The notes: generated by a model not told the origin, from the sequence alone. Shown: positions 32,183 through 44,180, counted from the stretch's first letter. The stretch: DNA of 64,000 bases from Kappaphycus alvarezii (GCA_002205965.3 NADL03000748.1:2232001-2296000); one strand, 5' to 3'. Made by a program: numbers and translations.

Positions 32183-32705
32183 TAATTGACAGCATGAATA
32201 GTTACCCTTTCATGCCCAATAAAAAATGAACGGCTAAAGTACAGGAAAGAAGTGACTGAAAGACAGTACAAAAATTCATAAATATATTCCTATTTTCGAA
32301 ATATAGAAATATGTTAAATATTAAAGAGTCCAGTACATAAAATGATTAAACTTTTACATCCAGAAGTACAGTCATAATCATCACTGTTTACAGACTGATC
32401 TTAATCTGAGGTAGCTATTGAGTTCGTCTACTTGAATTCACCACCACTAATTAACAGCATGAATAGTTACCCTTTCATGCCCAATAAAAAATGAACGGCT
32501 AAAGTACAGGAAAGAAGTGACTGAAAGACAGTACAAAAATTCATAAATATATTCCTATTTTCGAAATATAGAAATATGTTAAATATTAAAGAGTCCAGTA
32601 CATAAAATGATTAAACTTTTACATCCAGAAGTACAGTCATAATCATCACTGTTTACAGACTGATCTTAATCTGAGGTTGCTTTTGAATTCGTCTACTTGA
32701 ATTCG
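32176..32705 (+). repeat. Tandem duplication, two copies of 265 bp
   Basis: Units 32176-32440 and 32441-32705 are nearly identical; the few differences are mostly near the 3' ends. They are AT-rich and non-coding. Near-identity implies a recent duplication or conversion. Confidence 0.92.
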
Positions 32706-33364
32706 AACTTAAAATTAGTTCTATTTTTGAGGTCGCCGATATTTATACTAAAATTAAGAATTATCCCAGAAACGGTCCAAATCTTACTTCTCTGTTGCAT
32801 TGTCTACAAAGATTCGGAAATTTCAGTAAAATTATGATTTTTTTAATTAAATTTATGGATGGTGCTAATGCCATTAGCTACCGAATTTGTATAAAAAGTA
32901 GATACTTTTCAAAATGGGGTCGCCGAAATACAGCGATTCAAATAATTAATTTCTTTACCTCGAGCTTTGATATTTCGATATCCCGTTTACGGTGATTCGG
33001 GGTCAAATACCGGATTAGGATCAACATAGTTTTCAATTCGGATGCCGAAGTTATCTGTAAATTCCTGAGTTCGATACTAGAACTTAGAAGTGGCTGTCGT
33101 GATGAACGTGTCTGAGCATAATTAATGTTACATTGTTGTGGAAGATAGTACTGGACGCGAACGTAACAATGCAACATGAATTAAATTTTTTTATCCAAAT
33201 ACTTCATTAAATAAGTAATAGGTTGAGTACCATAAGTATTTCAGAAATGCCTTTCCACTGTAAAACTTTACATTACGTAATGAAGATGGCTATAACACTG
33301 GCATTCTCAGGATGGCCGACAAGTTCAATTATCGCTTTAGGTTTGCCAATCTTCTACTTTGAGG
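32706..33364. other. AT-rich stretch without a gene
   Basis: ORFs here are below 80 codons and low in complexity. TAAAATTAxTTxT-type runs and imperfect inverted pieces are present. No feature is recognised. Confidence 0.4.
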
Positions 33365-33893
33365 ATGTCTGAGAAACTAACCGAGTCCTCAAGAGCTATG
33401 GTTCTTTTTAGGCGTAAGCTTGCGTCTGGAGAAATCGCTCGAGACTCAAACCCTAAGCAGATATGGGCGTCGGAGGCTGTTTTTATGAACCATAAGCTTG
33501 ACAACTTCAGAACGAAGCTTTAAAGGCTCAAACAGGAGTATTATGGTGATACTGCTGGTGAGTGCTACTTTTACTTTTTACTTTTCTTTATCTTCTGGTG
33601 ATTTACTGACCTGTTAATAGATGAGAGTATTGCTGGTTTGCGCAATCGATGTACCGTGGATGAGCCCACCTCGAAAAGGCGGAGGTTGGGTAATGAGGAG
33701 GATGAATCTGTGGAGTCGTCAGAGGTGCAAGTTACTAAGAAAGAAACCACATGTTCCCAGGTCCCTGGCCAAAGATTCACTTAGAAGGAAAGTGTGGTGG
33801 TAAATCTTTATGGGTTGTACAATGTTGCACAAAAGCGTGCGGAAAGACTGGCGTGGAAGAAAGTGTGGCGTAATCTCTCTCCAGTAAGTACTT
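33365..33893 (+). pseudogene. Intron-containing gene fragment of unknown function
   Basis: ATG at 33365 opens MSEKLTESSRAMVLFRRKLA and reads to about 33554 with one TAA. A GTGAGT...TTAATAG intron (about 33555-33620, 66 bp) follows. Splicing keeps phase: gat act gct g joins at gag to give DTADESIAGLRNR. Exon 2 includes a nuclear-localisation-like SKRRRLGNEEDE segment, one TAG, then KRAERLAWKKVWRNLSP, ending at a possible second donor (GTAAGTAC at about 33894). Two in-frame stops make it a pseudogene unless the assembly is wrong. I do not recognise the family. Confidence 0.55.
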
Positions 33894-34120
33894 TCGATAC
33901 TGTCCATGTGTACGGTACAGTGTAATGTGTAGTGTACTGTACAGTATGCGAAGTAGCAAGTAACACTGCCGGCCCAACCAGTCACTGCTCAACAACGCAA
34001 TGGCTTTAAGTGTACCAAGCTGTAAAATGTCGTACACGCCAGTTTATGTGTAGTAAGGTAAACGAACTCTGAAGAATATGCATCTCTGGGTCTACTTTTC
34101 CATGGGCCTTACAATACACT
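33894..34120. other. Possible intron or spacer with GTAC palindromes
   Basis: Several GTACGGTACAG and GTACTGTACAGTA copies lie at about 33910-33950. No coding signal is seen. Confidence 0.35.
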
Positions 34121-35690
34121 CTGCGCTACAGCTGAATGTAGCTCACCATGCTCGTCGTGCACCTTGTGCGATTACCTGAAAGCTTCCGAGGTGGGCAGTG
34201 GAATAACACTGTGCTCTGTATGCGTCGAGTCCCCCTTTTCACTTGCTAAGTTGATATGCAAACTATCATTGCAGGACCAAGAACGCAGACTGAGATGGCG
34301 CCCTCGTCTAGTGAACAGTCATCGACCGGATAGTTCTGTAACGTGCCGTACTGTATCGAAAGGTATATCTGAAGGGATCTATGATGATGAGGGAATCATT
34401 TTGCAGAATTTGCATTGCGTAATAAGGTGGGAAAGTTCAAAATCTTCTTATCTCGCAGAAATGCCCTTCAAACTTTAGGGTGCACCTACTCTGATACTTG
34501 CTCACACACCAGTGGTCGCAAAAAGATGTGCTACAGTTGCACTGTTGTCCAAACAGATGCGAAAGGAGCCGACTATAAGATTCTATGTATGACAGCATTG
34601 ATCGCTACGACAGCTCAAGGCGGTATGAACTTTATAGATTGGAGAAAATGATTCACGTATGACGCAGGTTGCGATCGGTAATTTGACGGTAGAAAGAACT
34701 CCAGGAGAGATGTCCTTGCGGGATTATATAAAATTGTACAGCTCAAGCAGAAGGTTACTTGCTACGGCCACACGAGAGAAATGCAGTGTTGTATGTGATT
34801 TGTGTTTGACGGGGAATAAAGGGTACGAGGCCAAGAGACTTGATGAAGGGAGTGGACTGATGACTGATAGGAAGCTTCAAATACCCAAGGGGACTTACCG
34901 TAGCACCTTGGAATAGAAGATCACGCGTTTGAACGGTGTACGAGATGGTTTCGAATCGAGAGGGCTTGCTGCATGTTGGTTACAAGTCGCAGGAATTCAT
35001 TCGTTTGCAACTCGACATTGGATTTCCCCGATTTCTCCCAAAAGGGATGGAAAGTCGTCCGCACAAGGACATTAATAAATAAATCTGAGATACAGTGGAG
35101 AAAGGCCCTTTTTGCGGTGACGCTGGGGGCGATCCTGAGATTGGTTTTGCAGGGTACATGTACATGATCAGCACAGGAATCATAGTAGAAAGTAATTTTC
35201 TTGAAGGGAGCTGCAAACTGGAGCGAGATTTCTGAGGGATGGTGTAGTAGAGGCAGATACTGGGTTCACGGACCTTCTGCTACGGTAATGTATTGAATAC
35301 AGTCAGTCTAGTGCAAAGCCCCGTGACGAGGCAGAGTTTCCTCCACCTCACTGGTATAGTGTTGCATAAGAGAGAGTGCAAGCCAGCTACACCTCGTGTG
35401 GGCGATTTGGTAGTTTCAGGTTGGGCAGGAACATCGCAGTCTAGGATTATTGCTCCAGATGGGCGTAGCAGAAAGATTCAAGATAGAGAGGCGGCCCGAG
35501 GTCCCATCGGCGGTGTGAATCGATGGAGACTGACATGGCATAATGGCAATCCGTTTCATGGGGAGAAGAATGGTAATCCAATCAATGGTCTAACTTGTTG
35601 TACAAGCCGGAGGAATGATCTGATGAAGTCCGAGTTGCCGCGCGGCCGGGCTCAGGTGTCATATTCATTGAGAAAGCCTAGCTAGGGCGG
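34121..35690 (+). pseudogene. Unidentified broken gene or genes, plus strand
   Basis: ORF pieces at 34164-34478, 34415-34651, 34659-34916, 34973-35167 and 35293-35685 follow one another on one strand in shifting frames. The first piece is preceded in frame by CSSPCSSCTLCDYL and followed by TLCSVCVE, a Cys-rich pattern that could bind zinc. A later piece reads MSLRDYIKLYSSSRRLLATA and CSVVCDLCLTG. Several GT...AG pairs could be introns (for example GTATATCTGAAG to TTTTGCAG at about 34361-34406). It could be continuous with the gene at 33365. No family is recognised. Confidence 0.35.
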
Positions 35691-36489
35691 TGAGCGTGGA
35701 AACGTGGGAAAAGAAGCGTAGAAAATAAGGGATTGCAGTGGAGATTACAGTATGGCAAATGATGAGAGCAGTATGGTTTGTTTTGTTGCAGGAATAACGT
35801 CTAGACGTTGAGTGCAGTCATTGGCTGTTTACGAGTTGTGGAGCGTGGAGTGGAGAGCTGGAGGACGGAACAAGTAAGGCAGAATTAAGTTGATTAGAGT
35901 CATAATTTGTTGCAGGCCGACATTGAATCAATCATACAGCGCAAATGTACTGTATCCTCTATACAAAACGCGCACTGGCTGCGGAATAATGCGGCGGTAA
36001 GGATTGGAAAAAAAAGAAAAATCTCCACGGCAGCAGAAATAGAGGATTCTATTCAAGTGGTATCCAGGGTTCCAAAGGCTAAAAGTTACCGTCCTCTGAC
36101 GACATGAAGATAAATTTGTTTTTTTTTTGCTTAGAATTATTTACTTTGCTAAACACATCTGACAGCGGTTTGTTGAAAGTTGAAAGAGCTTGAACCAATC
36201 AGGTCATGGTGCACAAAACACCTCCAAAAAAAGTTGAGGACATGGATATTTGTGTGCAGTATGTATGATACAATTCTAACTACTGTACCAAAGAAGTGTG
36301 CAAAAAAAAAATTAGCCCAAAAGTCCATCACTGCCGTTTGGCGGAGTATGGTGCGCACCGAGTGCGTGTGTGCGTGCGTGCGCCTGTTTCGAACCTGCTA
36401 CTTGCTAACCAAAATTTTGTACACCCGGTTGTATACCACCGCATAAACTCACAATTTCCTGCTCCACTGTTGGCAAAGCCAACTCCCCC
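35691..36489. other. Stretch without a recognised gene
   Basis: A T-run lies at 36118-36128 and an A-run at about 36301-36310. ORF 36180-36446 has no recognisable content. GTGCGTGTGTGCGTGCGTGC is a short microsatellite at about 36363-36382. Confidence 0.4.
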
Positions 36490-36847
36490 TCCTCCGACAT
36501 ATAATATCATCTCCTTTCACACCTGTCAACGCTCAACATCGTCAACCGCCTGCCTCTTGCCTACTCCAACGGACTGCACTCCCACAACCACCACGCCTCC
36601 TCACAAATCAATCTCCGCCCCAAGTCCTCTCCCCATCCTCTCCTCTTCCACCCTCCTGTCAATCTCATCGTTCCATTCCTTCCCAAACCCCCATCTCCCC
36701 GTCCACGTCCCACCCCACTCCTCCCGCATCCCAACCCTCGTTGCCCACTCGTGTCACCCTGTCTCCCGTGTCACTAACATGTCCTCCCTCTCCCTTCATC
36801 TCCCCCAACCGTAGTGTCCTCCACATCCCTCGCCACCCATTTCGTAG
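36490..36847 (+). promoter_or_regulatory. TATA box plus long CT-rich leader
   Basis: ACATATAATATC (36498-36509) is followed by about 320 bp almost free of purine runs (CT/CA-rich). It ends just before ATG 36848. This matches the TATA/CT-tract promoter layout of many filamentous microbes and resembles the leader of the inner gypsy antisense gene. Confidence 0.5.
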
Positions 36848-38222
36848 ATGGTCCCGCTCCACATGGGTCGCCTCACGCGACACTACACCTTGCATAACGG
36901 TCAACCCCTTTCCATGCGAGGTTCCCGCACGCAATCCGACATTTTCCGTCTACCCAACTCCAACACCGCCGTTCGTGACTGGCTTTACACCCGTCCTGAC
37001 GTTGCTGCCGTCGGTGAAGATGCCTTTGATAATGCCGCTACCGAATCCTCCACCATCTTTCGTATGAACCTTTGTTAGGCCCCCGACAAGAATCGAAATA
37101 TCCCCCACAGTCTCCAACCATTGGCTTATGGTCCCAATACAATCTATCAACGGCGTCACTGTTGGTCTGACCTACTTGGATGTCCTCTACCAGCGCCCCG
37201 GTGATGATTTGCGTGTCCCGCCCTTGCCAGTTGGCAAGTTTGCAATTGAGGATGCCACGGGAGAAGTCTTTGTCACCGGTTGGGGTGAGTCCGATTCAGT
37301 CATGATCATCGGATGGATTCAAAGCATCATCAAGTGTGAGCGTGTCCGAGAGCTCCTCATGTATGTTGCTCCTCCCGCCAATGGCATGGCCCCCGAGATT
37401 TACTGCGCCGCAATTCGTTTTATGAACGTCGCGACTGTCACTTGTGTGCTGTGGGGTACAGTATGGATGGCTTGGCCGAACCCTGCTCAGGGGTGGGTAG
37501 GTCATTTTCACGTGACCCGACCAAGCCGACCCACTTACTAAAATTGCTACGCTTTACCGCCGCTTTCGGGGAGCTTACTTTGGATTCTGCATCAAGACTA
37601 GTTACGCTCCCGATCGCAGGTTGAACTGGCAAGATTATTGTGCCCGTTATGGTGGATGTGCGCCATGGTTTGTACGTTGTTAAGCAGAGGTTTAAGATGA
37701 ATTTGCATCGTAATGTGCACTTCACTCTGGATTGCAATAGCGGTTTGTTTGGGTTGAATCCTGTCACGTCGAGCCGATTGTTTATTCTAAAGAGTAATCG
37801 GCCAGTGACTAGCTACCCTTTGCTTACAGAATCTTCAACCTGTGGAGGCAAGAGGAAGGCCACCTCAGAGTCGTCCAGTGAACGCAGTGGGTTTAAGACT
37901 GAGAGCAGCTCAGAAACCACGCACGTTGATCTGGATTCTGGGAACGCATCATCGGAAAGGAGTGACAGTCCCCCTGCCAGGAGGAGACGGAGGGTGGGAG
38001 TGGACGACATGGACAGAAATACAGTCGAGTTTGAGCGTAGAAGGAGGAACCGTATTGCCGCAAAAATCAAACTTGCAGAGAAAGTTGAGATTGCAAAGGG
38101 AAAAAGAAGAGCTCAAGCGGCTCAAGGAATACAAAAAGGAACTGGAGGCGAGGTACAATGAATTGAGTATGGATAACGTTATGTTGAAATGGCAGACGAC
38201 GCAAAGCATATTTGATGAATAG
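36848..38222 (+). pseudogene. Unidentified protein with bZIP-like C-terminus, frameshifted
   Basis: ATG 36848 begins MVPLHMGRLTRHYTLHNGQP. The text then moves to another frame at about 37080 (with VPIQSINGVTVGLTYLDVLY and KFAIEDATGEVFVTGWGESD), to another by about 37500 (THLLKLLRFTAAFGELTLDS), and to the frame at 37640 (VPVMVDVRHGLYVVKQRF). The end is Ser/Glu-rich, then basic: ERRRRNRIAAKIKL at about 38030-38073, with the NxxAA core of bZIP basic regions. In the next frame EELKRLKEYKKELEARYNEL and following residues give four leucines spaced by seven. One frameshift near 38065-38080 separates basic region and zipper. The N-terminal part has no recognisable family. Confidence 0.55.
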
Positions 38223-38579
38223 GAGAGACAATGTGATTCTCGTTTCAGAGGTGGACTTGAATTGAACAAACGGGCAGAAGGCGCTCTGATATCGTATCGG
38301 ACTTGTACATATGTGCTGCAGTAGCTCCGTAAAGGGTTATCAAACGAGAGTTCTCCCTTCGCTGAGTATGATCTCCGCATTTTCCGCTTCCTCCTCCCCC
38401 TCCTCTTTGCAAGCAACGTCTTTCGCGTTGCAGAAAACCCCTGTCTCTTCTTCCTTATACTGAAATGCTCGTTGGAGAGGGGCCGATACTCTATTTTCTA
38501 ATGTAGTCTAAACTCTCTGTCCATTGGGTACCTGCCGAGTGTGACCTGTTGCGGAACAACTAAACGTAGTATGCAGAAG
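38223..38579. other. Spacer with CT-rich part
   Basis: No gene is seen. A CT-rich stretch lies at about 38385-38410. It separates the bZIP-like ORF from the RT fragment. Confidence 0.4.
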
Positions 38580-39540
38580 ATGGCACTCATCGACCGAACT
38601 CCGGTGGTGGCCAGGGCTTAACGCATCCTGCAGATGTTAGGTCCGAGAGTACAGGTCACAATCAACGCATCCAACCCCGTCCCTTCTGGCCTACGATGAA
38701 TCCCTTCAGGCTCCCAAGCCCTGACCTCTACCGTTCCTGCCTCGGTGTCACCAAACCTAGCATCATGTAGCTGGGCGTTACTGTTGGTTCTGACGATTAC
38801 ATGAGTCAGCGAATCCAATCTGCTATTGGCAGCGCTCAAAATGCCTAACAAATGCTCAATAACATCTCGGATGCGCACATGTGTTTTCTCCTCCACCGTG
38901 TCGCTACATCTGCATACCGAGTTCAGCGCATCTTTCGGCTCATGCCCCCTGAGGTTCCCTTTACCCTCATCCTCCAATTCGATGACCTTGAGATGGCGGC
39001 GTATGACTGCCTCAATCATGTCCCCTTCACCTCGACCGCTGGCTTACAGATCGCACGCGCCGTACGGATTGGTGGGCACGTATTGCAACCTCTGACCAAT
39101 ACTATCCATGCTTCTAATGCTGCCAGCCTGATGGCCTCCACCGAGTCGCGCGTCTGTGGCCCTGCTTGCGCATTCATTGCAAGTCACCGCCGCATTGCCC
39201 GTTTTTCGTACTCCGTGATCACCAGAAACCTGAAGTGTTCACCCAATTACCCTAGCACCCCTGGTTACGACTCTGGAAATCCCGATCTTGACTTGCTTTA
39301 CACCGAGGCTCTCTCCCGGCACACTGAACGCCCTTACACACACTTGCTTCATGGGCTGCAGAGAGCCACTACCTTCTGGGAAGACGAACTTTGAGACGCT
39401 CGCCCAAACCTTAAAGACCACGGCACTGAGTCTACCTGCCGCCACGCTCGTTGCAGCTCCCTCCTCTCCCTTGGCGCTTCCGCCTTCCTCTCAGCCCATC
39501 CTTCCGCCACCTCTCGGGTCTTCACTGGTCTCTAGTCTGT
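38580..39540 (+). pseudogene. Non-LTR-type reverse transcriptase, C-terminal part
   Basis: Frames joined in order give QVTINAS, then FWPTMNPFRLPSPDLYRSCL, GVTVGSDDY and a long open part (38852-39394) with LLHRVATSAYRVQRIFRLMP and FDDLEMAAYDCLNHVPFTST, ending in ARAVRIGGHVL. This is the pattern after the RT palm in many LINE-type elements: the FWPT-like block, LGxxxGS, a Leu-rich thumb, PP, FD and a GGxxL turn. After 39394 another frame reads CSSLLSLGASAFLSAHPSAT, also typical. The catalytic palm is absent, so this is a 5'-truncated copy. A stop near 38768 and another near 38850 break the frame. Confidence 0.62.
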
Positions 39541-41866
39541 AATGCCGCGCCCTTACCTGGACCTCCCTGTCTACGAGAACTCAGTCCCTCCGCTCGGCTG
39601 CCGCCATTATCATATACTGATAGACCCCTGAGGCGGTCGCTTCTCAATTTACAAATCTGGCGCGGGCGCCGTGCACTGGAAAACACCGTTCGCAATCAGC
39701 TCACCAGTCGAGCCACTTGTTTTCGCGTCTCAGCAGAATGTTCTCTTCCTACTCCTTACCCAGCTGATTCTGCCAATTTGCGGACATTTCAGCGGAAGGT
39801 ACGCTGGCCCTGGACGTCCTGTAGGACTTCATTCCGCTTGCTTTTGATATACTCAGTGCTATATCCGCGCGCTCGGAAAGTACCGTGGGTTCACATGGCA
39901 AGCGCAGCTATCATTCAGGTAAAGGGCACATTATTCAATAGTGTTGCTATCTGGTCCGGTGTGGCCATCGCCCTTCTTGCTCGCATGCTGTGTGACGGCG
40001 AGGGCCTGCCTTAACTCGTTTTCCTGGCGACAAGCTCTGATGTTCCGAATAAATATATTCGATGCATTGTCAAGCACACTTCGGTATGCTTAGCAGATCA
40101 TCCGCGAAGAATTGGTTATTCGTATTGTTAATACGACGTTGACGCACTCGAAAACGAAGATGAAGATAATATTTAATTATTCAATATATATGACACGACA
40201 GCTGTCGCAGAAAAGGTCACTAATTTAGTTTTGCCGTTAGTTTCGACAACTGTAAATGTAAGTTTTACTCACGGATTCATTTGTCTGGTACCAGAGGCTG
40301 AGAACCGGTAACTAAATCAAACAGATAGGCGCCCAGTTGACAACGTTTGCGCAAAACGCAACGTGCACGCTGTTCACTGGCTATGCACGACGGAATGAAT
40401 CATTTGTGTTTGTGCAAGTTTAGTTGCATTCCATTCCCTCAATCTGTGGCTGTGAGGCGGTCATTTCATACATGCCACATAAGCAGTGCTAGCTGAGCGT
40501 TCCAAATCCTCGAGGATAGCGGCAGGAGTGCTTGCCTCAGGCGGGACCTGTAATCAACGCTTCCATGTCACTTTGGGTAACGTTACTGGCTGCAGCAGTT
40601 AATTGCCTGACTATTGTAGAAGGTCCAATAGGAGCGATCTGAGACTGCCCGGGTTGAACAAGCGAAACTTGCATTTGCGCATAGGGTGGGATAGATGGGC
40701 AAACAGCATGTGTGTTCCTCCACGAATAGTTGAGACAGTTGATGCGGCTGTGCTGTCTTTGGTGAGCTAGTCGGTCTAGTCCTAACTTTATGTACAGCAA
40801 TTTCGAAAGTATTTGCAATGCACTGGCGCAATGGGACGGGTTAAAGATATGCTAACGGATGAATGGATGATGGATCTGAGGCAGTTTGAACGTCGAGGTT
40901 CCTGACAACTTTAGTTGGTATGGAAATAATTATTGGAATGGACCAAGGGACATTGTAGAGTTACAACCTGCCCTGGCAATAGATCCAAGTATCAGTTTAT
41001 ATTGACTCATGGACAGTATCTGGTGAGATAAATGCTGACTACTACTAAACCATTCGAAGGGCACGGTCTCAGGACGTATTTTCCGACACGCTTTAATTTG
41101 AACGGAGACCGCAGATGATTGACTCCCAAATATGATGTGGTTGCTGAAAGATTGACCACATAGCGTCTAAAGAACCGACTTGTACCGAGATATCTCAGAG
41201 ATATTCCAGTAATATTATTTTTTCTAAATTTCCGGGCAATGCATAAGAAAACTTGTTGGCGCCACTACGACAAAAAATTGACCATCATTGAATTTATCAC
41301 GCACGTACAGCAGGTTATCACAGCAGTGCTCAAAGTTTAACTTGTTGGAACTTTTTGTTTTATGGTTGAGCTGGTACAATTTGAGTGGTTTTAATTATCA
41401 GGGATCAATGGTACGGTAGGTGGGGTTGAGCTAGAGCTAACGGAGACGAGGCCTAATTTGAGTAGCGACCGATATACCCGGAAAACAGAGATTGTACGGA
41501 ACCAGCTCGCTGCGGCATAAAGTTTTTGTTGATGTACAGTACAGTACTTTACTGCCACGGGGAATTGTCTTCACTGGTAGTCTGTCCGTCACTGAACAGT
41601 ACTGTACACCGAAAATGAGTAAGGAGTAAATTTCCTTCATCTGACTGGTCCGACAATTGGCCAAGTGCGAACCGAACGTTCCACGTCGGCCATGTGCAGT
41701 AGGGAACAGGACAGTATTGATGTAGCGATGAACGACCACATGACACTACTGTACTAAGGGGCTGGTAGATGCGTCGACGAACGTAGGAAGTACTGTACTG
41801 TACAGTACTGGATGTACAGTACTGACTGTAATATATACACTATATCTATTGTAATTCTGTGTTTTG
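39541..41866. other. Stretch without a recognised gene
   Basis: ORF 39451-40014 is a shadow frame of the RT fragment extended by chance. A minus-strand ORF (40818-40537, 93 codons, with SQIAPIGPSTIVRQLTAAAS) looks protein-like but is unassigned. AATAAATATATT lies near 40049. Dense GTACTGTAC/GTACAGTAC copies occur at 41530-41560, 41596-41610 and 41788-41825. Confidence 0.45.
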
Positions 41867-42101
41867 CCCTATTAATTACCCCTGGTGCCTATACGACCAT
41901 TGTCCTCATAAGAGGACAATTTTTAAGAGCATTTTTTTAAAATACAAAACATTTTAGCCGCCTTTTTTCAGCCCCACGTGTTCATAAACGCATGGGGATG
42001 CTCGATCAAAACAAACTCTTCGAGAATAACAACTCTGCTCAGCGCAGGAACAACTTTCCCTTCCGCAGTAACACTCGGTTTTCCCTTATTCTTCGCAAAA
42101 A

Positions 42102-44180
42102 ATGGATCCACGAACCGTTCCAGGAAATCCAATTCACTGCCGCGCTTCCCTTGCTACGTTAGCGGCAGAATGTAAGCGCTTGTATGGGTCGGCTTGGAAG
42201 ACGAAATTGGTCAGTGGATCCGTCATTGCAGTCCATATTGACATTGTAAGTGGGCGAAGGAGGAAGTCAGGGGAAGCAAGCGGGAAGATACGCGACCATC
42301 TCAAGACCGTCACGCTGAAGATTGTCAACATCAAAGCAGGATTACCTCCAATAGACGTTTTGGAGGAGGTTGAACCGGCTCAATTGACGAATGAATGCGA
42401 AAATCAAGACTTGATTGAGTCACCCTCGTTCTCGACCGCTTTAGATAGGAATTCAGATGATTCAACGGTTTTTAAACCAGATGCAACTGTAATTACTCAC
42501 GAGCGATTGCTAATCAATCAGGACGTGTTTACACCTATTAATGAAAATGATTCGGAAAACAGATGCAAGGTAACTGGCTACTCTTGTAATACTCTTACCT
42601 ATGGTCGTGTTTTTCGAGATTTATCGCCATTTGAATGCCAGATAAGCATGTTTTAGATCTGTCATCTCAATATAATGCGTGGCCTTACAAACGAAGGATT
42701 GGATGCCACTGGAATTCAGCCCGTTTTGTCAGGGAGATATTGAAGTTCTTTGGAGTTCTCATTCTGATGACAAGGTTTTAATTTTCAAGCCACCGTGACC
42801 TCTGGAATGAGAATGGATCGATGTATATTCCAGGACCAGGCTTCAGGAAGATCATTTAACGCAGGAGATTTGAGCTGATTCTCGGAAATATTTGCTCCAT
42901 TCACTCCTCTAAAAGGGAAGAAAGGCCGTCGGATGACACAAGATGTTCTCTATTGAGTGGATTTTTGAAGGCTATCAATGGCCACCGTAGGCAATATGTC
43001 ACGTCATCTTCTCATATATGCGTAGATGAAAGTATCCGCAGATGGTACGGGCTTGGGGGGGACTTGATCCAGAAAGGACTTCCGAATTATGTTGCCTATG
43101 ACTGAAAACCCGAAACTGGTTTCAAATTGAAGGCTTCGGCGTGTGGCCAGTCTTGAATAATGTTGAGGATGGGGCTTGACATGGGAAAAACGGGTGGCCT
43201 TCGACGTGACTTCAGAGAAGAATTATGTCACACTACCGCTCTTACGCTTGTTCAACCGTGGCCAAAGAAAGATCAAGTAGTATGCGGGGACTCATATTTT
43301 GCATTGGTGTTAACTACAGAAGCCTTGATGAGATAGGGAACAAGATTTATTGGTGTAGTCAAATATACAGTCAGGGTATTTTCGATGCAATAGAAGTCCT
43401 CAAAAGAGCTCACGGAGCGCGGAGATCATATCTCGATGGTCTCTAAGAATTTGAACAGCAACAAATCTTTAATAGCTGTTTTGTGGATGGACAGAGAACG
43501 AAGATATTCCATAGGAAGTTGCTCTAAAACCAGTCAAGGACCCCAATTTGTAGAGAAAGATGGAGAACTGTGGAGGATGAAACGAGGAAGTGGAATTCGA
43601 GATTTTGGTTCCAGATGGTGTGGAGAGGTAATATGAAACGTGTTCTCAAGTTGATTGTCACATCGGATCCAGGAAAGATAAACTTGGAATTGAAAAGAAA
43701 TTGGAAGTGAAAGATTGGCACCTTAGGGTCAATTTCTCTCTCCTGTCGATTATAATAAATGATTCATGGCTACTTTACAAGCATTCTTTCGGGTCAAATC
43801 TCTCGCTATCACAATCTAATTTTATGATATTCTTGCAGAGGAACTCATTGAAAACAAGTTTGATTCTAGGTCTCGTCGCGCATCTAATTGCGTAGGAGAT
43901 GAGGGGGATGAAACGTCATTGGATCCAGTTGCAGCTATTAGCACCCATCTCGCAGTGACAAAAAAGAAGAGGAAGTTATATAGCGGAGAGTACGCTAACG
44001 CATCTTACCAGGGTCGTTGTCTGGTCTGTAAGGCCAGTAAGCCGAAATTTCTTTGCTCTACTTGCCGTGACAATGGGGTGGTGATATTTATATCTGTCAC
44101 GCAAGCACGAAAAGGTGTTGCTTTATGGATAATTTGCCCGCAATGCTCCATATGGATCTTACCTAGGATTCAAAGGTGAA
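42102..44180 (+). pseudogene. piggyBac-like transposase
   Basis: ATG 42102 opens a 184-codon frame with LYGSAWKTKLVSGSVIAVHI. In later frames come LTNEGLDATGIQ, the LKFFGVLILMTRF block, SSHRDLWNENGSMYIPGPGF and ICVDESIRRWYGLGGDLIQK with the first catalytic Asp (43024-43026). Next are VVCGDSYFA with the second Asp (about 43289-43291) and VLWMDRERRYSIG with the third (about 43490-43492). The C-terminal Cys-rich finger is at 43999-44090 (GRCLVCKASKPKFLCSTCRD). At least six stops or frame changes occur, including TGA for Arg in RKPETG. All three catalytic Asp codons survive. Confidence 0.85.

Noticed and set aside
33365-33893. Alternative genetic code with TAA/TAG as Gln
   Set aside because: Stops elsewhere replace Trp and Arg and all domains also carry frameshifts, so decay explains the data without a code change.
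39451-40014. 187-codon plus-strand ORF
   Set aside because: Overlaps the RT tail in another frame and continues into non-coding DNA; Pro/Ser/Leu/Arg-rich as expected of a shadow frame.
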